Shown here piece after piece: positions 1-10,730 of a DNA stretch of 64,000 bases (position 1 is the stretch's first letter; each line of letters starts with the position of its first letter). The stretch comes from Myxococcales bacterium 68-20 (lineage in GTDB: Bacteria > Myxococcota_A > Polyangia > Polyangiales > Polyangiaceae), in NCBI GenBank assembly GCA_001899635.1, contig MKVQ01000023.1, positions 161,815-225,814 of the forward strand, in the 5' to 3' direction. Below the pieces are notes generated by a model. It had not been told where the DNA came from, made no database searches, and saw only the letters and a program-made list of their open reading frames with translations. Both the position numbers and the translations under genes were made by a program.

Positions 1-1
1 T

Positions 2-937
2 GGCCGCGACTTCGGACCGGAGCACGATCCCGGTCGCCCTTCCTACAGCGACGCCCCCTCGCACGGTCCGTACCCCTACTCCGCGCTCGGCGTCTGGGGC
101 ACCTCGGCGGAGGACGTCTACGCCTGGTACGCGAACACGATCTTCCACTGGAAGAGCGAAGACGGCGGCGCTCCGGGCTGGGTCGCCGAACATGTCATCG
201 ACGATCCGAACAACCAGGGCGATGCGTTCTTCGTCTTCGGGGCCAGCGGCTCGAGCAGCGACGACGTCTGGTTCGGCGGCGGGCGCGGCCGCTACGACGC
301 CACCGGGACGTTCGCGTGTCCGATGGCCGTTCACAAGACGCCCGGCGGGTATCGCAGGCATCTGGACTACACGATCAACCCCTCCGACACGTACTCGCAC
401 TACAACAACTCGTGCACGCCGAAGGCAGGTGTCCTGAATCTCATATTCAGCGCCCACTTCCCCGGGTTCGGCACGATCACGGCCCCATGGAGGAACGGTG
501 GATGGCTGACGAACATCGCGTCGGCCCGTCCCGGCGCGGCCGTCGCCATCATGGAACGGGAGTGGGTCGCCTACGTCGGCTCGGAGGGCGCCGGCGTCGC
601 CATCCTCAACTCCGTCGGCGTCCGCGGCGCGACCTCCGCGTCCAGCGGAGCGCTCCTCAACTCGATCTCGATCCACGGGTCGGATGCGTGGATCAGCGGC
701 TGGGGGCTGGTCCTCAAGTCGGAGAACAAGCCGGAGGCGTGGGCCGCCGGCAAGGGCATCTTCACTCCGCTGGACATGGAGGAGCAACAGGTCGACGGGG
801 GGGCGACGTACAGCATCTCCACGACCGTGCTGAACGGAGCGCCTCTCGACAGGCCGCTCTATCAGGTGCGCGGCACCTCCAACGAAAACCTCTGGGCAGT
901 CGGACTCCGATATGCACTTCACAAGACGACACCTTGA
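2..937 (+). CDS. Secreted beta-propeller-like protein, 5' end outside the window
   Basis: An open frame enters from the left edge and runs 311 codons to TGA at 935-937, with no start inside the window. It repeats the short motif seen in BNR/WD-like propeller proteins of myxobacteria: VWGTSAEDVYAWY, SSDDVWFGGG, SIHGSDAWISGWG and GTSNENLWAVG, each followed by a short strand. Function is unknown. The same motif type occurs in the lipoprotein at 52185-53318. The 3' end overlaps the next gene by 26 bp, so this is probably the upstream member of a three-gene operon. The N-terminus, and so any signal peptide, cannot be seen. Confidence 0.75.
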   Translation, partial: GRDFGPEHDPGRPSYSDAPSHGPYPYSALGVWGTSAEDVYAWYANTIFHWKSEDGGAPGWVAEHVIDDPNNQGDAFFVFGASGSSSDDVWFGGGRGRYDATGTFACPMAVHKTPGGYRRHLDYTINPSDTYSHYNNSCTPKAGVLNLIFSAHFPGFGTITAPWRNGGWLTNIASARPGAAVAIMEREWVAYVGSEGAGVAILNSVGVRGATSASSGALLNSISIHGSDAWISGWGLVLKSENKPEAWAAGKGIFTPLDMEEQQVDGGATYSISTTVLNGAPLDRPLYQVRGTSNENLWAVGLRYALHKTTP

Positions 938-2258
938 TCGGCGCGCGCCACGGCTGCTCGTGATCGCTTCGTTCGTTACCGCGGGCGCGGCGGCGGCGAG
1001 CTGCTCGAGAAGCGACGACCCCGACATGGATCCGATCGACGCCGCGGCCCCCGATTCATCGAACACGCCGAGCGATGCAGGCCTCGACGCGACGAGGCCG
1101 ACCGACGCGGGCTTCGTCGACGCCGCGCCGCTTCCGGTCGTCTGTACGTCTCCTCCGTGCGCGATGCAGCTCGTGACGACGCTCGGCGAAGACGAGGACG
1201 ATCGCAGCGAGGGCTTCTGCACGCTTCTCGACGACGGCACCGTCGCCTGCTGGGGCGCGAACGGCGCGGGCCAGCTCGGACGCGGCGACGACGCGGGGAC
1301 GCTCGACAGCGCGAACGCAGCGCGTGTCGTCGGTCTCGCGAATGTCGTCACGCTCGATCACACGTGCGCGGTCGACAAGGAAGGCTCCGTGTGGTGCTGG
1401 GGCACCGGCCCCTTCCTCGGCGCGGACGCGGGGGGACCGATGACGACAGCGCTTGCTCCGGTGAAGATCGATCTGCCTCCGGCATCCAAGGTCGGCCTCG
1501 GCCACGGGACGGCGTGCGCCGCAATCGGCGACGGCGTCCGGTGCTGGGGCAGTAACGCGAACGGCCAGATCGGCCCGCTCACGGCGGACGCGGGCGACCC
1601 CGCGGTGCCGCGGCCGATGCCGATACCGGCAGGCGCACCCGTTCGTGCCCTCTCGGTCGGCAAGGCGACCTTCGTGCTTCGTGAGGACGGCTCGCTCGTG
1701 ACGTGGGGAGGAAATCCACCGCTCGGACGCGTCTCGCCGATGTTCCCCGATCCGAATCCGCGAGACATCGCGCTCCGCGGGATCCTCGTGGCCGATCTGG
1801 CCTACGACAGCGCGTGCGCGACGGCCGGCGGTACCGGCTACTGCTGGGGAGCTCGCGTCCAGCAAAACGTGGCTTCGGAGACGGATCGCGCGCTTCCGGC
1901 GCCGATCCTCGCGCCCGAGCCGCTCGTGCAGATCGCCACGACGCGGACCCACGCGCTCGAGGCCGCCAAGGTGCAGCCTTATCGATGGTGCGCGACCGGC
2001 GTCTCGGGCGACGTTTGGTGCTGGGGGTTCAACGAGAGCGGTCAGGCCGGAGACGGAACGCGGGACCACGCGTTCCACGCCGTGAAGGTCGCCGGTCTGC
2101 CTGCGCCCGCGGCGCAGGTGAAGACGACGCCCAACACGACGTGCGCGCTCCTCACGAACGGCAAGGTCCATTGCTGGGGGAGCAACTACAACGGTCAACT
2201 CGGCAACGGACAGAGCCGCGGACGAAGCCTGATCCCGGCGGAGGTAGTGCTCCCATGA
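912..2258 (+). CDS. RCC1-repeat lipoprotein
   Basis: A 448-residue protein with a basic N-terminus, a hydrophobic stretch and a lipobox-like AAASC with Cys31, so probably a lipoprotein. After an Asp/Ala/Pro-rich linker it carries about seven RCC1-type repeats, each ending in a pattern like CWGxNxxGQLG (for example VACWGANGAGQLGRG, VHCWGSNYNGQLGNG). RCC1 repeats form a seven-bladed propeller. In bacteria of this group such proteins are secreted and their ligands are unknown. Each blade has paired cysteines, as expected for an extracytoplasmic fold. The gene overlaps its upstream neighbour by 26 bp, and its stop codon overlaps the next start as ATGA. Confidence 0.9.
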   Translation: MHFTRRHLDRRAPRLLVIASFVTAGAAAASCSRSDDPDMDPIDAAAPDSSNTPSDAGLDATRPTDAGFVDAAPLPVVCTSPPCAMQLVTTLGEDEDDRSEGFCTLLDDGTVACWGANGAGQLGRGDDAGTLDSANAARVVGLANVVTLDHTCAVDKEGSVWCWGTGPFLGADAGGPMTTALAPVKIDLPPASKVGLGHGTACAAIGDGVRCWGSNANGQIGPLTADAGDPAVPRPMPIPAGAPVRALSVGKATFVLREDGSLVTWGGNPPLGRVSPMFPDPNPRDIALRGILVADLAYDSACATAGGTGYCWGARVQQNVASETDRALPAPILAPEPLVQIATTRTHALEAAKVQPYRWCATGVSGDVWCWGFNESGQAGDGTRDHAFHAVKVAGLPAPAAQVKTTPNTTCALLTNGKVHCWGSNYNGQLGNGQSRGRSLIPAEVVLP

Positions 2259-4015
2259 GCAAACGTTTTGTCCGCGCCGCTGCGTCCTCGGTCGTTGCGC
2301 TCCTTGCGGCTGCTGCGTGCGGTGACAAGCGCGGCGCGTTCGATACAGGTCCCGCCGGCTTCGAAGTGCTCCCGCAGACGGACGCCGGACCATGCCCTGT
2401 CCAATGCTCGCTCGACGGCCGTGCGATCATTCGTGCGTGCACGGGGGAGGTCGTCGAGACATGCCCACCGGAGCAGGCGTGCGGCGCGGCGCAGTGTCAG
2501 GAGCCGTGTGCGGCGGCCGCAGCGGACCAGAGCTCGAACGGCTGCGACTTCTACTTCCAGGAACCTGCGTCCTATTCCTTCGCGGCGGACTCCTGCTTCG
2601 CGGCCTTCGTCGTCAACACGTCGGTCCAGCCGACGGAGCTCGTGCTCGAGCGCGAAGGCCGTGTCCTCGACCTCTCGAACGCGTTGTTCCGCACCAACCC
2701 AGGGGACGCAACGCTCATTCAGCACGCGGGCCCGATCGGTCCTGGCGAGAGCGTCGTCGTCTTCCTCTCGGATCGCGATCCGGAGGCGCTCGTGACTGGG
2801 ACTAGGCCCATAGCGTGCCCGGACGGTGTTGTCCCGGCAGTCCTGGACAAGACGAGCTTGAAGACGACAGGGATCGGCTCGTCGTTTCGCCTGAGCGCGA
2901 CCAAGCCGGTGTCGCTCGTCGCGATGTATCCGTTCGGCGGCGCGAACAGCCACCTCCCAACGGCGTCCCTCATTCTGCCCGTCGTCACGTGGGGGAAGGA
3001 GCATCTCGTCGTCAATCCGTGGGAGCCGAACGTTGGGCTGCCGATCACGCAGATCGTCGCCTCCGAGGAAGACACACACGTGACGGTCATCCCGAAGCGG
3101 TCCATCCAGGATGGGATCGACGTCAAAGGGACGCCGGCGAAGGTCCCCGTGACCTATCGTCTCGGCAAGGGCCAGCACCTCCAGTTCGCGCAGTTCGACG
3201 AGCTCACCGGGAGCATCGTCACGTCGAACAAGCCCACGGCCGTCTTCGGCGGTCACGGCTGCGCGAATCTCCCCCGCGGCGCCTGCGATGTCCTCTGGCA
3301 GCAGATCCCCACGTTCGAGCACTGGGGCTCGGAGTACGTCGGCGTCGGCTACCGCTCGCGGATCGGCAACGAGGCCGAGACGATGCCGTATCGCATCGTC
3401 GCGGCCCGCGACGGGACGCGCCTCGATTACGATCCGGCGATCCCCGTCGGGGCGCCGACCGAGATGTCCGCCGGCCAGGTGGCGACGTTCCCCGCGGGTG
3501 TCGGTGACGCGTTCGTCGTCCGCACGCAGGACGCCGAGCACCCGATCTACGTCGCTGCGTACATGACGGGCCATCAGGGCGGCTATTTCGGCTCGCCGGA
3601 CAATGCCGGCAACGGAGATCCGGAGTTCGTCAACGTCGTCCCCACCGGCCAGTGGCTGAACTCGTACAGCTTCTATGCCGATCCGACCTACGAGGAGACG
3701 TCCCTCGTCATCGTGCGGGCGAAGAACCACGGAAAGTTCGAGGACGTCTGGCTCGAGTGCGCCGGCAACCTGACCGACTTCCGCCCGATCGGGACGCGCG
3801 GCGACTTCGAGTTCACGCGCGTCGACCTCTCGCGGGGCGGCGGCCCGGGGCAGACGTTCGGTGACAAGACCTGCCGGAGCGGCCTGCAGCGCATGAGGAG
3901 CAGCGGTCCGTTCACGGCCACGCTGTGGGGATGGGGCTTCGCGGCGAGCTACGCCTATCCGGGCGGCACGGCGAATCGGAAGCTCGTCACGACGCCGCTC
4001 GTCTCCATCCAGTGA
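2255..4015 (+). CDS. IgGFc-binding-domain lipoprotein (copy 1)
   Basis: A 586-residue protein. The start is the ATG that overlaps the previous stop; the open frame extends further upstream but only inside the RCC1 gene. The N-terminus (LLAAAAC) gives a lipobox with Cys22. A short cysteine cluster around residues 45-85 is followed by one long domain of the IgGFc_binding family (beta-rich repeats with SLVAMYPFGG, AVFGGHGC, GPFTATLWGWG and SYAYPGG). The Pfam name comes from a mammalian mucin-like protein, so antibody binding should not be assumed here. A paralogue lies at 53427-55229 and a broken C-terminal piece at 47817-48116. Probably a surface adhesin or matrix protein. Confidence 0.88.
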   Translation: MSKRFVRAAASSVVALLAAAACGDKRGAFDTGPAGFEVLPQTDAGPCPVQCSLDGRAIIRACTGEVVETCPPEQACGAAQCQEPCAAAAADQSSNGCDFYFQEPASYSFAADSCFAAFVVNTSVQPTELVLEREGRVLDLSNALFRTNPGDATLIQHAGPIGPGESVVVFLSDRDPEALVTGTRPIACPDGVVPAVLDKTSLKTTGIGSSFRLSATKPVSLVAMYPFGGANSHLPTASLILPVVTWGKEHLVVNPWEPNVGLPITQIVASEEDTHVTVIPKRSIQDGIDVKGTPAKVPVTYRLGKGQHLQFAQFDELTGSIVTSNKPTAVFGGHGCANLPRGACDVLWQQIPTFEHWGSEYVGVGYRSRIGNEAETMPYRIVAARDGTRLDYDPAIPVGAPTEMSAGQVATFPAGVGDAFVVRTQDAEHPIYVAAYMTGHQGGYFGSPDNAGNGDPEFVNVVPTGQWLNSYSFYADPTYEETSLVIVRAKNHGKFEDVWLECAGNLTDFRPIGTRGDFEFTRVDLSRGGGPGQTFGDKTCRSGLQRMRSSGPFTATLWGWGFAASYAYPGGTANRKLVTTPLVSIQ

Positions 4016-4307
4016 GCAGGGCCGCGGCTCGACCTCGGGCCGCCGTGCGCCCCATCGTGTGGGCTCTGGCGGATGGCAAACCCGTCATGGGTAGGCGAAA
4101 AAGAGCGATGGACGACGGTGGAGCGGTGGGGGCGCGCCGCTCCACTCCACCTACCGCGACGCCCGAGCAACGCGGACAGCACAGAACATCCACACGAACG
4201 TCAGCGCAAGGCGCCCCCCGGCTGAGCGGTCGGCCGGGCGTCCGATCGGCGAGCTCGGGCGCGGAGATCGCTGACGGCGGGGCGCAGGCGAGCTAGTCCT
4301 GTCCTCG

Positions 4308-4715
4308 ATGATCGGGAAGTCGCTGCGCGAGCGCTGGGAGCTCGGCCAGATCGAGCCGGACGAGGCCGCCCTCGTCTTGAAGGAGCAGCTCGCCTCGCAA
4401 GCGAAGCCGCTCGTCGAGGTGCGCGCTCAGGATCCGCGGATGATCGCGTGCCTCGTCGTTCGGGCGGACAAGCCAGCCCTCCGGGTGTGCCGTGGGCTCG
4501 GCTTCGAGATGAAGCCGGGCGGAACCGCCGTCTTCGGCCTGCTCGGCACCGACGCGGCAGGGCTCTTCGCCCAGCTCCCGGACCACCAGCGGGCGTGGCT
4601 CGAGGCGGCCTGCGGCCCTCGCGAGACGAAGGTGCTCCTCGTCGCGCGAGGCGGGCTTGCGCTGCTCTCACTCGAGACGAGCGAAGGCAAGCTCTCGGTC
4701 ACCGCCGTCCGCTGA
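4308..4715 (+). CDS. Unrecognised 135-aa protein
   Basis: The residue composition (few Arg runs, balanced hydrophobics) and clear codon bias suggest a real gene. The N-terminal half looks helical (LRERWELGQIEPDEAALVL). The C-terminal half alternates short strands (TKVLLVARGGLALLSL). There is no signal peptide or membrane segment, so it is probably cytoplasmic. I do not recognise the family. It is followed at once by a hairpin at 4720-4743 and then by a convergent peptidase gene. The ATG at 4308 has no good Shine-Dalgarno sequence, so the start is uncertain. Confidence 0.6.
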   Translation: MIGKSLRERWELGQIEPDEAALVLKEQLASQAKPLVEVRAQDPRMIACLVVRADKPALRVCRGLGFEMKPGGTAVFGLLGTDAAGLFAQLPDHQRAWLEAACGPRETKVLLVARGGLALLSLETSEGKLSVTAVR

Positions 4716-4719
4716 GGAC

Positions 4720-4743
4720 GAGGGCGGGCCTCACCCCGCCCTC
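4720..4743. terminator. Bidirectional hairpin between convergent genes
   Basis: A perfect 9-bp inverted repeat (GAGGGCGGG at 4720-4728, CCCGCCCTC at 4735-4743) with a 6-nt loop. It sits 5 bp after the stop of the 4308 gene and 10 bp after the stop of the minus-strand peptidase gene. No clear T tract follows on either side. Confidence 0.55.
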
Positions 4744-4753
4744 CCCGCGGGCC

Positions 4754-5851
4754 TCAGCCACCGGCCTGGAAGACGGAGCGGAAGAGGTCCCGCGTTCGGC
4801 CGAGCTCGTCGATCGACACCCATTCGTCGGGGGCATGCGCCTGGGCGATGTTCCCCGGTCCCATCACCACGGCGTCGACTCCGTTCGCGGTGAGCAGGGC
4901 CGCCTCGGTCCAGAACCCGAGATCGATGGGCGCCCGAGCCGGTTCACCGAGGAGCGGCTCGAAGGAGGCCGCGTCCCTCGTGGCGAAGGGCGCGTTGGTG
5001 CGGATGAACGCGACCGTCGCCTCGGGGGCGATCGCGTGGACGAGAGCCCTGAGCTCCGCCTCGATCGCCTTGGTGTCGGCCCCGGGCGGCGGGCGAAGCG
5101 ATACGATGAGCCGAGCCTGCGCCGGAACGACGTTGAACGCGACGCCTCCGTCGAGCCGGGCGAGGTTGAGACACATCCCCGGGAAGCCAGGAGGTCCGAG
5201 CGGCCTCTGGGCTCGGCCCCAGTCGTCGAGCGCGACGCCAACCCGGGCGAGGGTGGCGATGGGAGCCGCCAGCGTATCCGCGTGCGAGGAGTGTCCGCCG
5301 GGACCGCTCACGGTGACCTCGAAGGCGAGGAAACCGCGATGACGGACGCCCACCGCCAGGTTCGTCGGCTCGCAGACGATCGCACGCTCGAGGCCGGCGC
5401 GGTGCGGGCTCGCAACGAACGCGCGCATGACGACGCTGCTGAACTCCTCGTCGCCCGAGAAGAGGATCCCCGTGTCCTTGGGCTTGACCTCGGCGAGGGC
5501 GCCCAGGATGGTGGCGATCGCCCCCTTGGTGTCGGCGGCTCCGAGCGCATGGAAGCGGTCGCCTTCGATCCGCGGGACGAACGGGTCCGAGCTCCAGTCC
5601 GCGTTGGGCGGGACCGTGTCGAGGTGCGCGTTCACGAGGAGCCGGGGCTGACCGAAGCGGGCGTAGACGAAGGAAGCCGGCTTGCCGTCCGGGCGCGGGA
5701 CGTCAGCCACGGTCACCTCGTCGGGGCCGCGCTGCTCGAGGAGCTCCGCGAGGTGAGCCGCCAGCGCGCGTTCGTCCCCTCCGGCGAGGTCGGTCCGGAA
5801 GGAGACGAGGGTGGAGAGGAGCGAGACCAGTTCGGCGTGCGGGTGGGGCAT
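4754..5851 (-). CDS. M20-family zinc peptidase/deacylase (ArgE/DapE-like)
   Basis: A 365-residue protein, start chosen at MPHPHAEL, because the open frame upstream of it is Arg-rich noise. The full set of M20 metal ligands is visible: NAHLDTVP (His76, Asp78), GAADTKGAI (bridging Asp107), GDEE (Glu135/136), CEPT (Glu161) and a C-terminal QAHAPDEW His. The lid/dimer domain has GPGGHSSHADT. The family hydrolyses amide bonds of N-acylated amino acids or small peptides. Acetylornithine deacetylase, succinyl-diaminopimelate desuccinylase and other amidohydrolase roles cannot be separated from sequence alone. It is divergent from speA, about 170 bp apart, so a link to arginine/ornithine metabolism is possible but only inferred. 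Confidence 0.9.
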   Translation of the reverse strand: MPHPHAELVSLLSTLVSFRTDLAGGDERALAAHLAELLEQRGPDEVTVADVPRPDGKPASFVYARFGQPRLLVNAHLDTVPPNADWSSDPFVPRIEGDRFHALGAADTKGAIATILGALAEVKPKDTGILFSGDEEFSSVVMRAFVASPHRAGLERAIVCEPTNLAVGVRHRGFLAFEVTVSGPGGHSSHADTLAAPIATLARVGVALDDWGRAQRPLGPPGFPGMCLNLARLDGGVAFNVVPAQARLIVSLRPPPGADTKAIEAELRALVHAIAPEATVAFIRTNAPFATRDAASFEPLLGEPARAPIDLGFWTEAALLTANGVDAVVMGPGNIAQAHAPDEWVSIDELGRTRDLFRSVFQAGG

Positions 5852-6023
5852 GGTTCGGGGCGGGCGGGAGGCGTGCGTTGCTCCCTCCTTACTCTCATGC
5901 CCTACGGCACGGGCGGCGGAAATCCGACGTGGCTGGAGCGCGCGCCGCGCCCAGACCTCATCCGCGTAATCGTGTGCGGTTGCCACTAGGCGGCGGGGGC
6001 GAGTGCAGTAGAGTGCCGCTGCG

Positions 6024-7970
6024 ATGGCGGAACCAATCACCGAACCTGAACCTGACTCCTGGACGATCGACGACGCGCGCGACCTCTACATGATCGAGCG
6101 CTGGAGCGGCGGCTACTTCGACGTGTCGGCGGACGGCAAGATGACCGTCGCGCCGCTGCAGAACCGCGGCCGCAAGATCGCCATCAGCGACATCCTCGAG
6201 CAGGCGAAGCGCGACGAGGGGCTCAAGACGCCGCTCATCATCCGCTTCCAGGACATCCTCCATCACCGCGTCCGCGCGCTGAACGAAGCGTTCGCGAAGG
6301 CGATCGCGGAGAACAAGTACCGCGGCTCCTACCGCGGCGTGTTCCCGATCAAGGTCAACCAGCTCCGCGAGGTGGTCGAGGAGATCCTCGATGCGGGCCG
6401 GCCCTTCCACTACGGCATCGAGGTCGGCTCGAAGCCCGAGATGTACGCGGGGCTCGCGGTCCACACCGACAACGAGTCGCTCATCGTCTGCAACGGCTAC
6501 AAGGACGACGCCTTCATCCGCACCGCGCTCATCGGGCGCAAGCTCGGGAAGAAGGTGATCCTCATCGCGGAGAAGCTCTCCGAGGTGCGCGCGATCGTCC
6601 GAATCGCAAAGGAGATGGGCGTCGAGCCGGAGATCGGCATCCGCGTCCGCCTCGTCACGCGCGGCGCCGGCAAGTGGGCCGAGTCGGGGGGCGAGCACGC
6701 GAAGTTCGGCCTCTCCACCTCCGAGATCCTCGAGGCGGGCGCCATCCTCCGCGAAGCGGGCATGCCCCAGGCGTTCAAGCTGGTGCACTTCCACATCGGC
6801 TCGCAGGTCCCCGACATCCTCATCATCAAGCGCGCCGTGCGCGAGGCCGCGCGCTACTACGCGAAGCTCCGCCGGCTCGGGCATCCGATCGAGTTCATCG
6901 ACGTCGGCGGCGGTCTCGCGATCGACTACGACGGCTCGCGGACTCCGACGGACGCGTCGATGAACTACTCCGTCGAGGAGTACGCGCGCGACATCGTCGC
7001 GAACATCGCCGACGTCTGCGAGGAAGAGCGCGTCCCGCACCCGCACATCGTCTCGGAGTCCGGCCGCGCGATCGTCGCGCAGCACTGCGTCCTCGTCGTC
7101 GAGGCGTTCGGCGCGATCGAGCGCACGGGCAACGGTCAGTCGCTCGTTCCGCCGCCGGCGGACGAGCACAAGCTGATCACGACGCTCCGCGAGGTCAACG
7201 CGAGGATTACCGAGAGCAACCTGCTCGAGACGTGGCACGACCTCCTCGAGGTGAAGGAGGAGGCGCAGAAGATGTTCGAGCTCGGCTTCCTCGAGCTCGA
7301 CGTGAAGGCCGCCCTCGAGACGCTCTTCTGGCAGATCGCGGCGCGCGTCCGCCAGATGTCGAAGAAGGTCGGCGACCCTGCCGAGCTCCCCGACGAGCTC
7401 GCGGCACTCGAGGCGAAGTTCGGCACCCAGCAGATCTGCAACTTCTCCGTCTTCCAGTCGCTGCTCGACCACTGGGCGTTCGGCGCGCTCTTCCCGATCG
7501 TGCCGATCCACCGGCTCGACGAGCGCCCGAACCTGCTCAGCACGCTGGTCGACATCACGTGCGACTCCGACGGCAAGGTCGGCAAGTTCATCGATCGGAC
7601 GGAGGCCTCGCGTGACACGCTGCCTCTGCACACGCGGAACGATCAGCCGTACTACATCGGCGTGTTCCTGACCGGCGCCTATCAGGACATCATGGGCGAC
7701 ATCCACAACCTCTTCGGTCGCGTCAACGAGGTGCACGTGTTCCTCGATGACGACGAGGACTGCGGCTACTACATCGAGGAGACGATCGCCGGAAACAGCA
7801 TCGCCGAAGTCCTCAAGATGACGCAGTACGAGACGCACGACCTCGCGACGCGGGTGAAGTCGCAGGTCGACGCGGCCATCAAGCAGGACCGCCTCAAGCC
7901 CACCGAGGGCATGCGCCTGCTGGCCGAATACGAGCGCGGGCTGAAGGACCAGACCTACCTGAGCTGGTGA
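6024..7970 (+). CDS. speA: Biosynthetic arginine decarboxylase
   Basis: A 648-residue protein, close to the usual length of SpeA (about 630-660). It converts arginine to agmatine, the first step of the agmatine route to putrescine and spermidine, using PLP. The PLP lysine is Lys110 in VFPIKVNQ. Other family landmarks are HYGIEVGSKPE, FHIGSQ, FIDVGGGLAIDY and the GRAIVAQH region. The C-terminal half contains the helical insertion typical of SpeA. The start ATG lies 27 nt after the previous in-frame region and is the first good one before MAEPITEP. Monocistronic: a strong hairpin follows. Confidence 0.96.
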   Translation: MAEPITEPEPDSWTIDDARDLYMIERWSGGYFDVSADGKMTVAPLQNRGRKIAISDILEQAKRDEGLKTPLIIRFQDILHHRVRALNEAFAKAIAENKYRGSYRGVFPIKVNQLREVVEEILDAGRPFHYGIEVGSKPEMYAGLAVHTDNESLIVCNGYKDDAFIRTALIGRKLGKKVILIAEKLSEVRAIVRIAKEMGVEPEIGIRVRLVTRGAGKWAESGGEHAKFGLSTSEILEAGAILREAGMPQAFKLVHFHIGSQVPDILIIKRAVREAARYYAKLRRLGHPIEFIDVGGGLAIDYDGSRTPTDASMNYSVEEYARDIVANIADVCEEERVPHPHIVSESGRAIVAQHCVLVVEAFGAIERTGNGQSLVPPPADEHKLITTLREVNARITESNLLETWHDLLEVKEEAQKMFELGFLELDVKAALETLFWQIAARVRQMSKKVGDPAELPDELAALEAKFGTQQICNFSVFQSLLDHWAFGALFPIVPIHRLDERPNLLSTLVDITCDSDGKVGKFIDRTEASRDTLPLHTRNDQPYYIGVFLTGAYQDIMGDIHNLFGRVNEVHVFLDDDEDCGYYIEETIAGNSIAEVLKMTQYETHDLATRVKSQVDAAIKQDRLKPTEGMRLLAEYERGLKDQTYLSW

Positions 7971-7987
7971 GCCCGGCTCTCCCCGAC

Positions 7988-8020
7988 CGACGGCCCGCCC
8001 GCACAGCAGGCGGGCCGTCG
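7988..8020 (+). terminator. Terminator of speA
   Basis: A perfect 12-bp stem (CGACGGCCCGCC at 7988-7999, GGCGGGCCGTCG at 8009-8020) with a 9-nt loop starts 17 bp after the speA stop. It is followed by CACATTTCGG, so the T tract is weak. Confidence 0.8.
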
Positions 8021-8096
8021 CACATTTCGGGGGGCCCGATCGACCTGCCCGCGCGAACCGCTAGAGCGACGAGGATGAGCTTGCTACGCTCGGAGG

Positions 8097-8879
8097 ATGC
8101 GGTTCCTCTCGGTGGCGTCGGCTTTGGGAGTCGTCATCCTCGCCGGGTGCTCGGCACCTCCGATCGGTGACTACCCCGAGGAGGAAGTCCAGCGCCCGAA
8201 GCGGCGCAACGCCGACACGAGCGACGAGTCGGACACCGGCGACGCTCCGCCGGCGACCGGCACCACCTCCTTCACGCTGACGGTGAACCTCACCGGCCCC
8301 GGAGCGGGCACGATCACGTCGACGCCGGCCGGGCTCACCTGCCAGGGGAAGACGTGCACGGGCTCGTTCCCGAGCGGCACTGCGGTGACGCTCGTCCCGG
8401 CGCCCGCCGCGGGCTCCTCGTTCGTCGGATGGAGCGGTGGCTGTGACGGATCGGCTGCGTGCGCGCCGGTCATGAGCGGCGATGTCGCCGTCACCGCGGA
8501 GCTCGAGTCGCTCGTGGGAACGTGGAGCGGCACGTACACGAACACGCGTAAGAAAGAACAGTGCACGTTCGAGAACAAGGGCAACCTGAGCATCACGATC
8601 GCGGCGGACGGCACGACGTTCACGAACACCGCGGACGTCACGGGGCTCGAGATCCGGGGGAGCTCCTCATGCAACCTCGTCCGCATGGATACCGGCACCT
8701 CGCCGAGCGAGCCGGTGACGGTCACGGGTACGGCGACGAGCGGCACCTGGACGGTCAAGGTCCAGAGCCTGAACGCCACCCTCGACCTCCCATACACCGG
8801 CACGTTCGCCGGCAAGAAGCTGTCGGGTAGCTGGACCTGCGCGACCTGCGTCGGCTCGTTCACGCTCACGAAGCAGTAG
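8097..8879 (+). CDS. Lipoprotein with a divergent InlB B-repeat-type domain
   Basis: A 260-residue protein with signal peptide and lipobox ILAGC (Cys18). After an acidic linker, residues about 58-140 match the divergent InlB B-repeat / Listeria-Bacteroides repeat pattern (FTLTVNLTGPGAGTITSTP, then SFVGWSGGCDGSAAC, then VTAEL). Residues about 140-260 look like a small beta-barrel (VGTWSGTYTN, LSGSWTCATCVGSFTLT), similar to other myxobacterial surface lipoproteins. Role unknown; an envelope or matrix protein is inferred. It sits alone between the speA terminator and the ABC transporter genes. Confidence 0.85.
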   Translation: MRFLSVASALGVVILAGCSAPPIGDYPEEEVQRPKRRNADTSDESDTGDAPPATGTTSFTLTVNLTGPGAGTITSTPAGLTCQGKTCTGSFPSGTAVTLVPAPAAGSSFVGWSGGCDGSAACAPVMSGDVAVTAELESLVGTWSGTYTNTRKKEQCTFENKGNLSITIAADGTTFTNTADVTGLEIRGSSSCNLVRMDTGTSPSEPVTVTGTATSGTWTVKVQSLNATLDLPYTGTFAGKKLSGSWTCATCVGSFTLTKQ

Positions 8880-9039
8880 CGGCGGCCTCGAGATCATCCT
8901 GCCTCTGGCCCGCGCGCGACAATCGACAGGAGAGCGAGCTCGTCTGAGCTCGACCACGCTGGCCCCGACGTAGCGTGCGCGATCCGTTTTGCGCTGTGCG
9001 CCAGCGCCTGCTCGTGGGATCCAATCCGGCGGAGGTCGT

Positions 9040-9968
<929 letters not shown>

Positions 9969-9972
<4 letters not shown>

Positions 9973-10730
9973 ACTGGTACGCGATCCGCGCCATCTACAT
10001 CTTCGAGATGTCGCGCACGTTCCGGACGCTCTTCCAGAGCATCCTGTCGCCGGTGATCTCCACCTCGCTCTACTTCGTGGTGTTCGGCTCGGCGATCGGC
10101 TCGCGCATGACCGCGATCGACGGCGTCCAGTACGCGGCGTTCATCATCCCGGGCCTGACGATGCTCTCGCTGCTCAACGAGAGCATCTCGAACGCGTCGT
10201 TCGGGATCTACATGCCGAGGTTCTCGGGGACGATCTACGAGGTCCTCTCGGCGCCGGTCTCGTGGGTCGAGATGATCCTCGGCTACGTCGGCGCCGCCGC
10301 GTCGAAGTCGGTCATGCTCGGGACGATCATCCTCGTCACCGCGCGGCTCTTCGTCCCGTATTCGATCGCTCATCCGCTCTGGATGGTCACGTTCCTCGTC
10401 CTCACCGCGGTGACGTTCAGCCTCTTCGGCTTCATCATCGGCCTCTGGGCGGACGGCTTCGAGAAGCTGCAGCTCGTCCCGATGCTGATCGTGACTCCCC
10501 TCACCTTCCTCGGCGGCAGCTTCTACTCGCTCAGCATGCTTCCGCCGCTCTGGCAGAAGATCACCCTCTTCAACCCGGTCGTCTATCTCGTCAGCGGCTT
10601 CCGTTGGAGCTTCTACGGCGTGTCCGACGTGAGCGTCGAGCTCAGCGTCGGGATGACGTTCGTCTTCATGATCCTCTGCCTCACCACCGCGCGGTGGCTG
10701 ATCCGGAGCGGCTACCGCTTGAAGAGCTGA
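9969..10730 (+). CDS. ABC-2 type permease
   Basis: A 253-residue membrane protein with about six hydrophobic segments and the ABC-2 landmarks of this family: an amphipathic N-terminus, then [18 protein letters not shown], a middle [12 protein letters not shown], and near the end [17 protein letters not shown] and [13 protein letters not shown]. It forms the transmembrane half of the exporter encoded with the ATPase at 9040-9972. Such pairs export lipids, polysaccharides or drugs; no neighbour points to one of these. Confidence 0.92.

Noticed and set aside
2255-4015. Antibody-binding function suggested by the family name IgGFc-binding
   Set aside because: The name comes from a mammalian mucin-like protein. 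Nothing in a soil-type bacterium or in the motifs supports binding of immunoglobulin.
5958-7838. A 626-codon open frame on the minus strand across speA
   Set aside because: It is the antisense shadow of arginine decarboxylase: extreme Arg/Asp/Leu/Val content, no motif, no ribosome site. Long antisense frames are common in DNA this rich in G+C.
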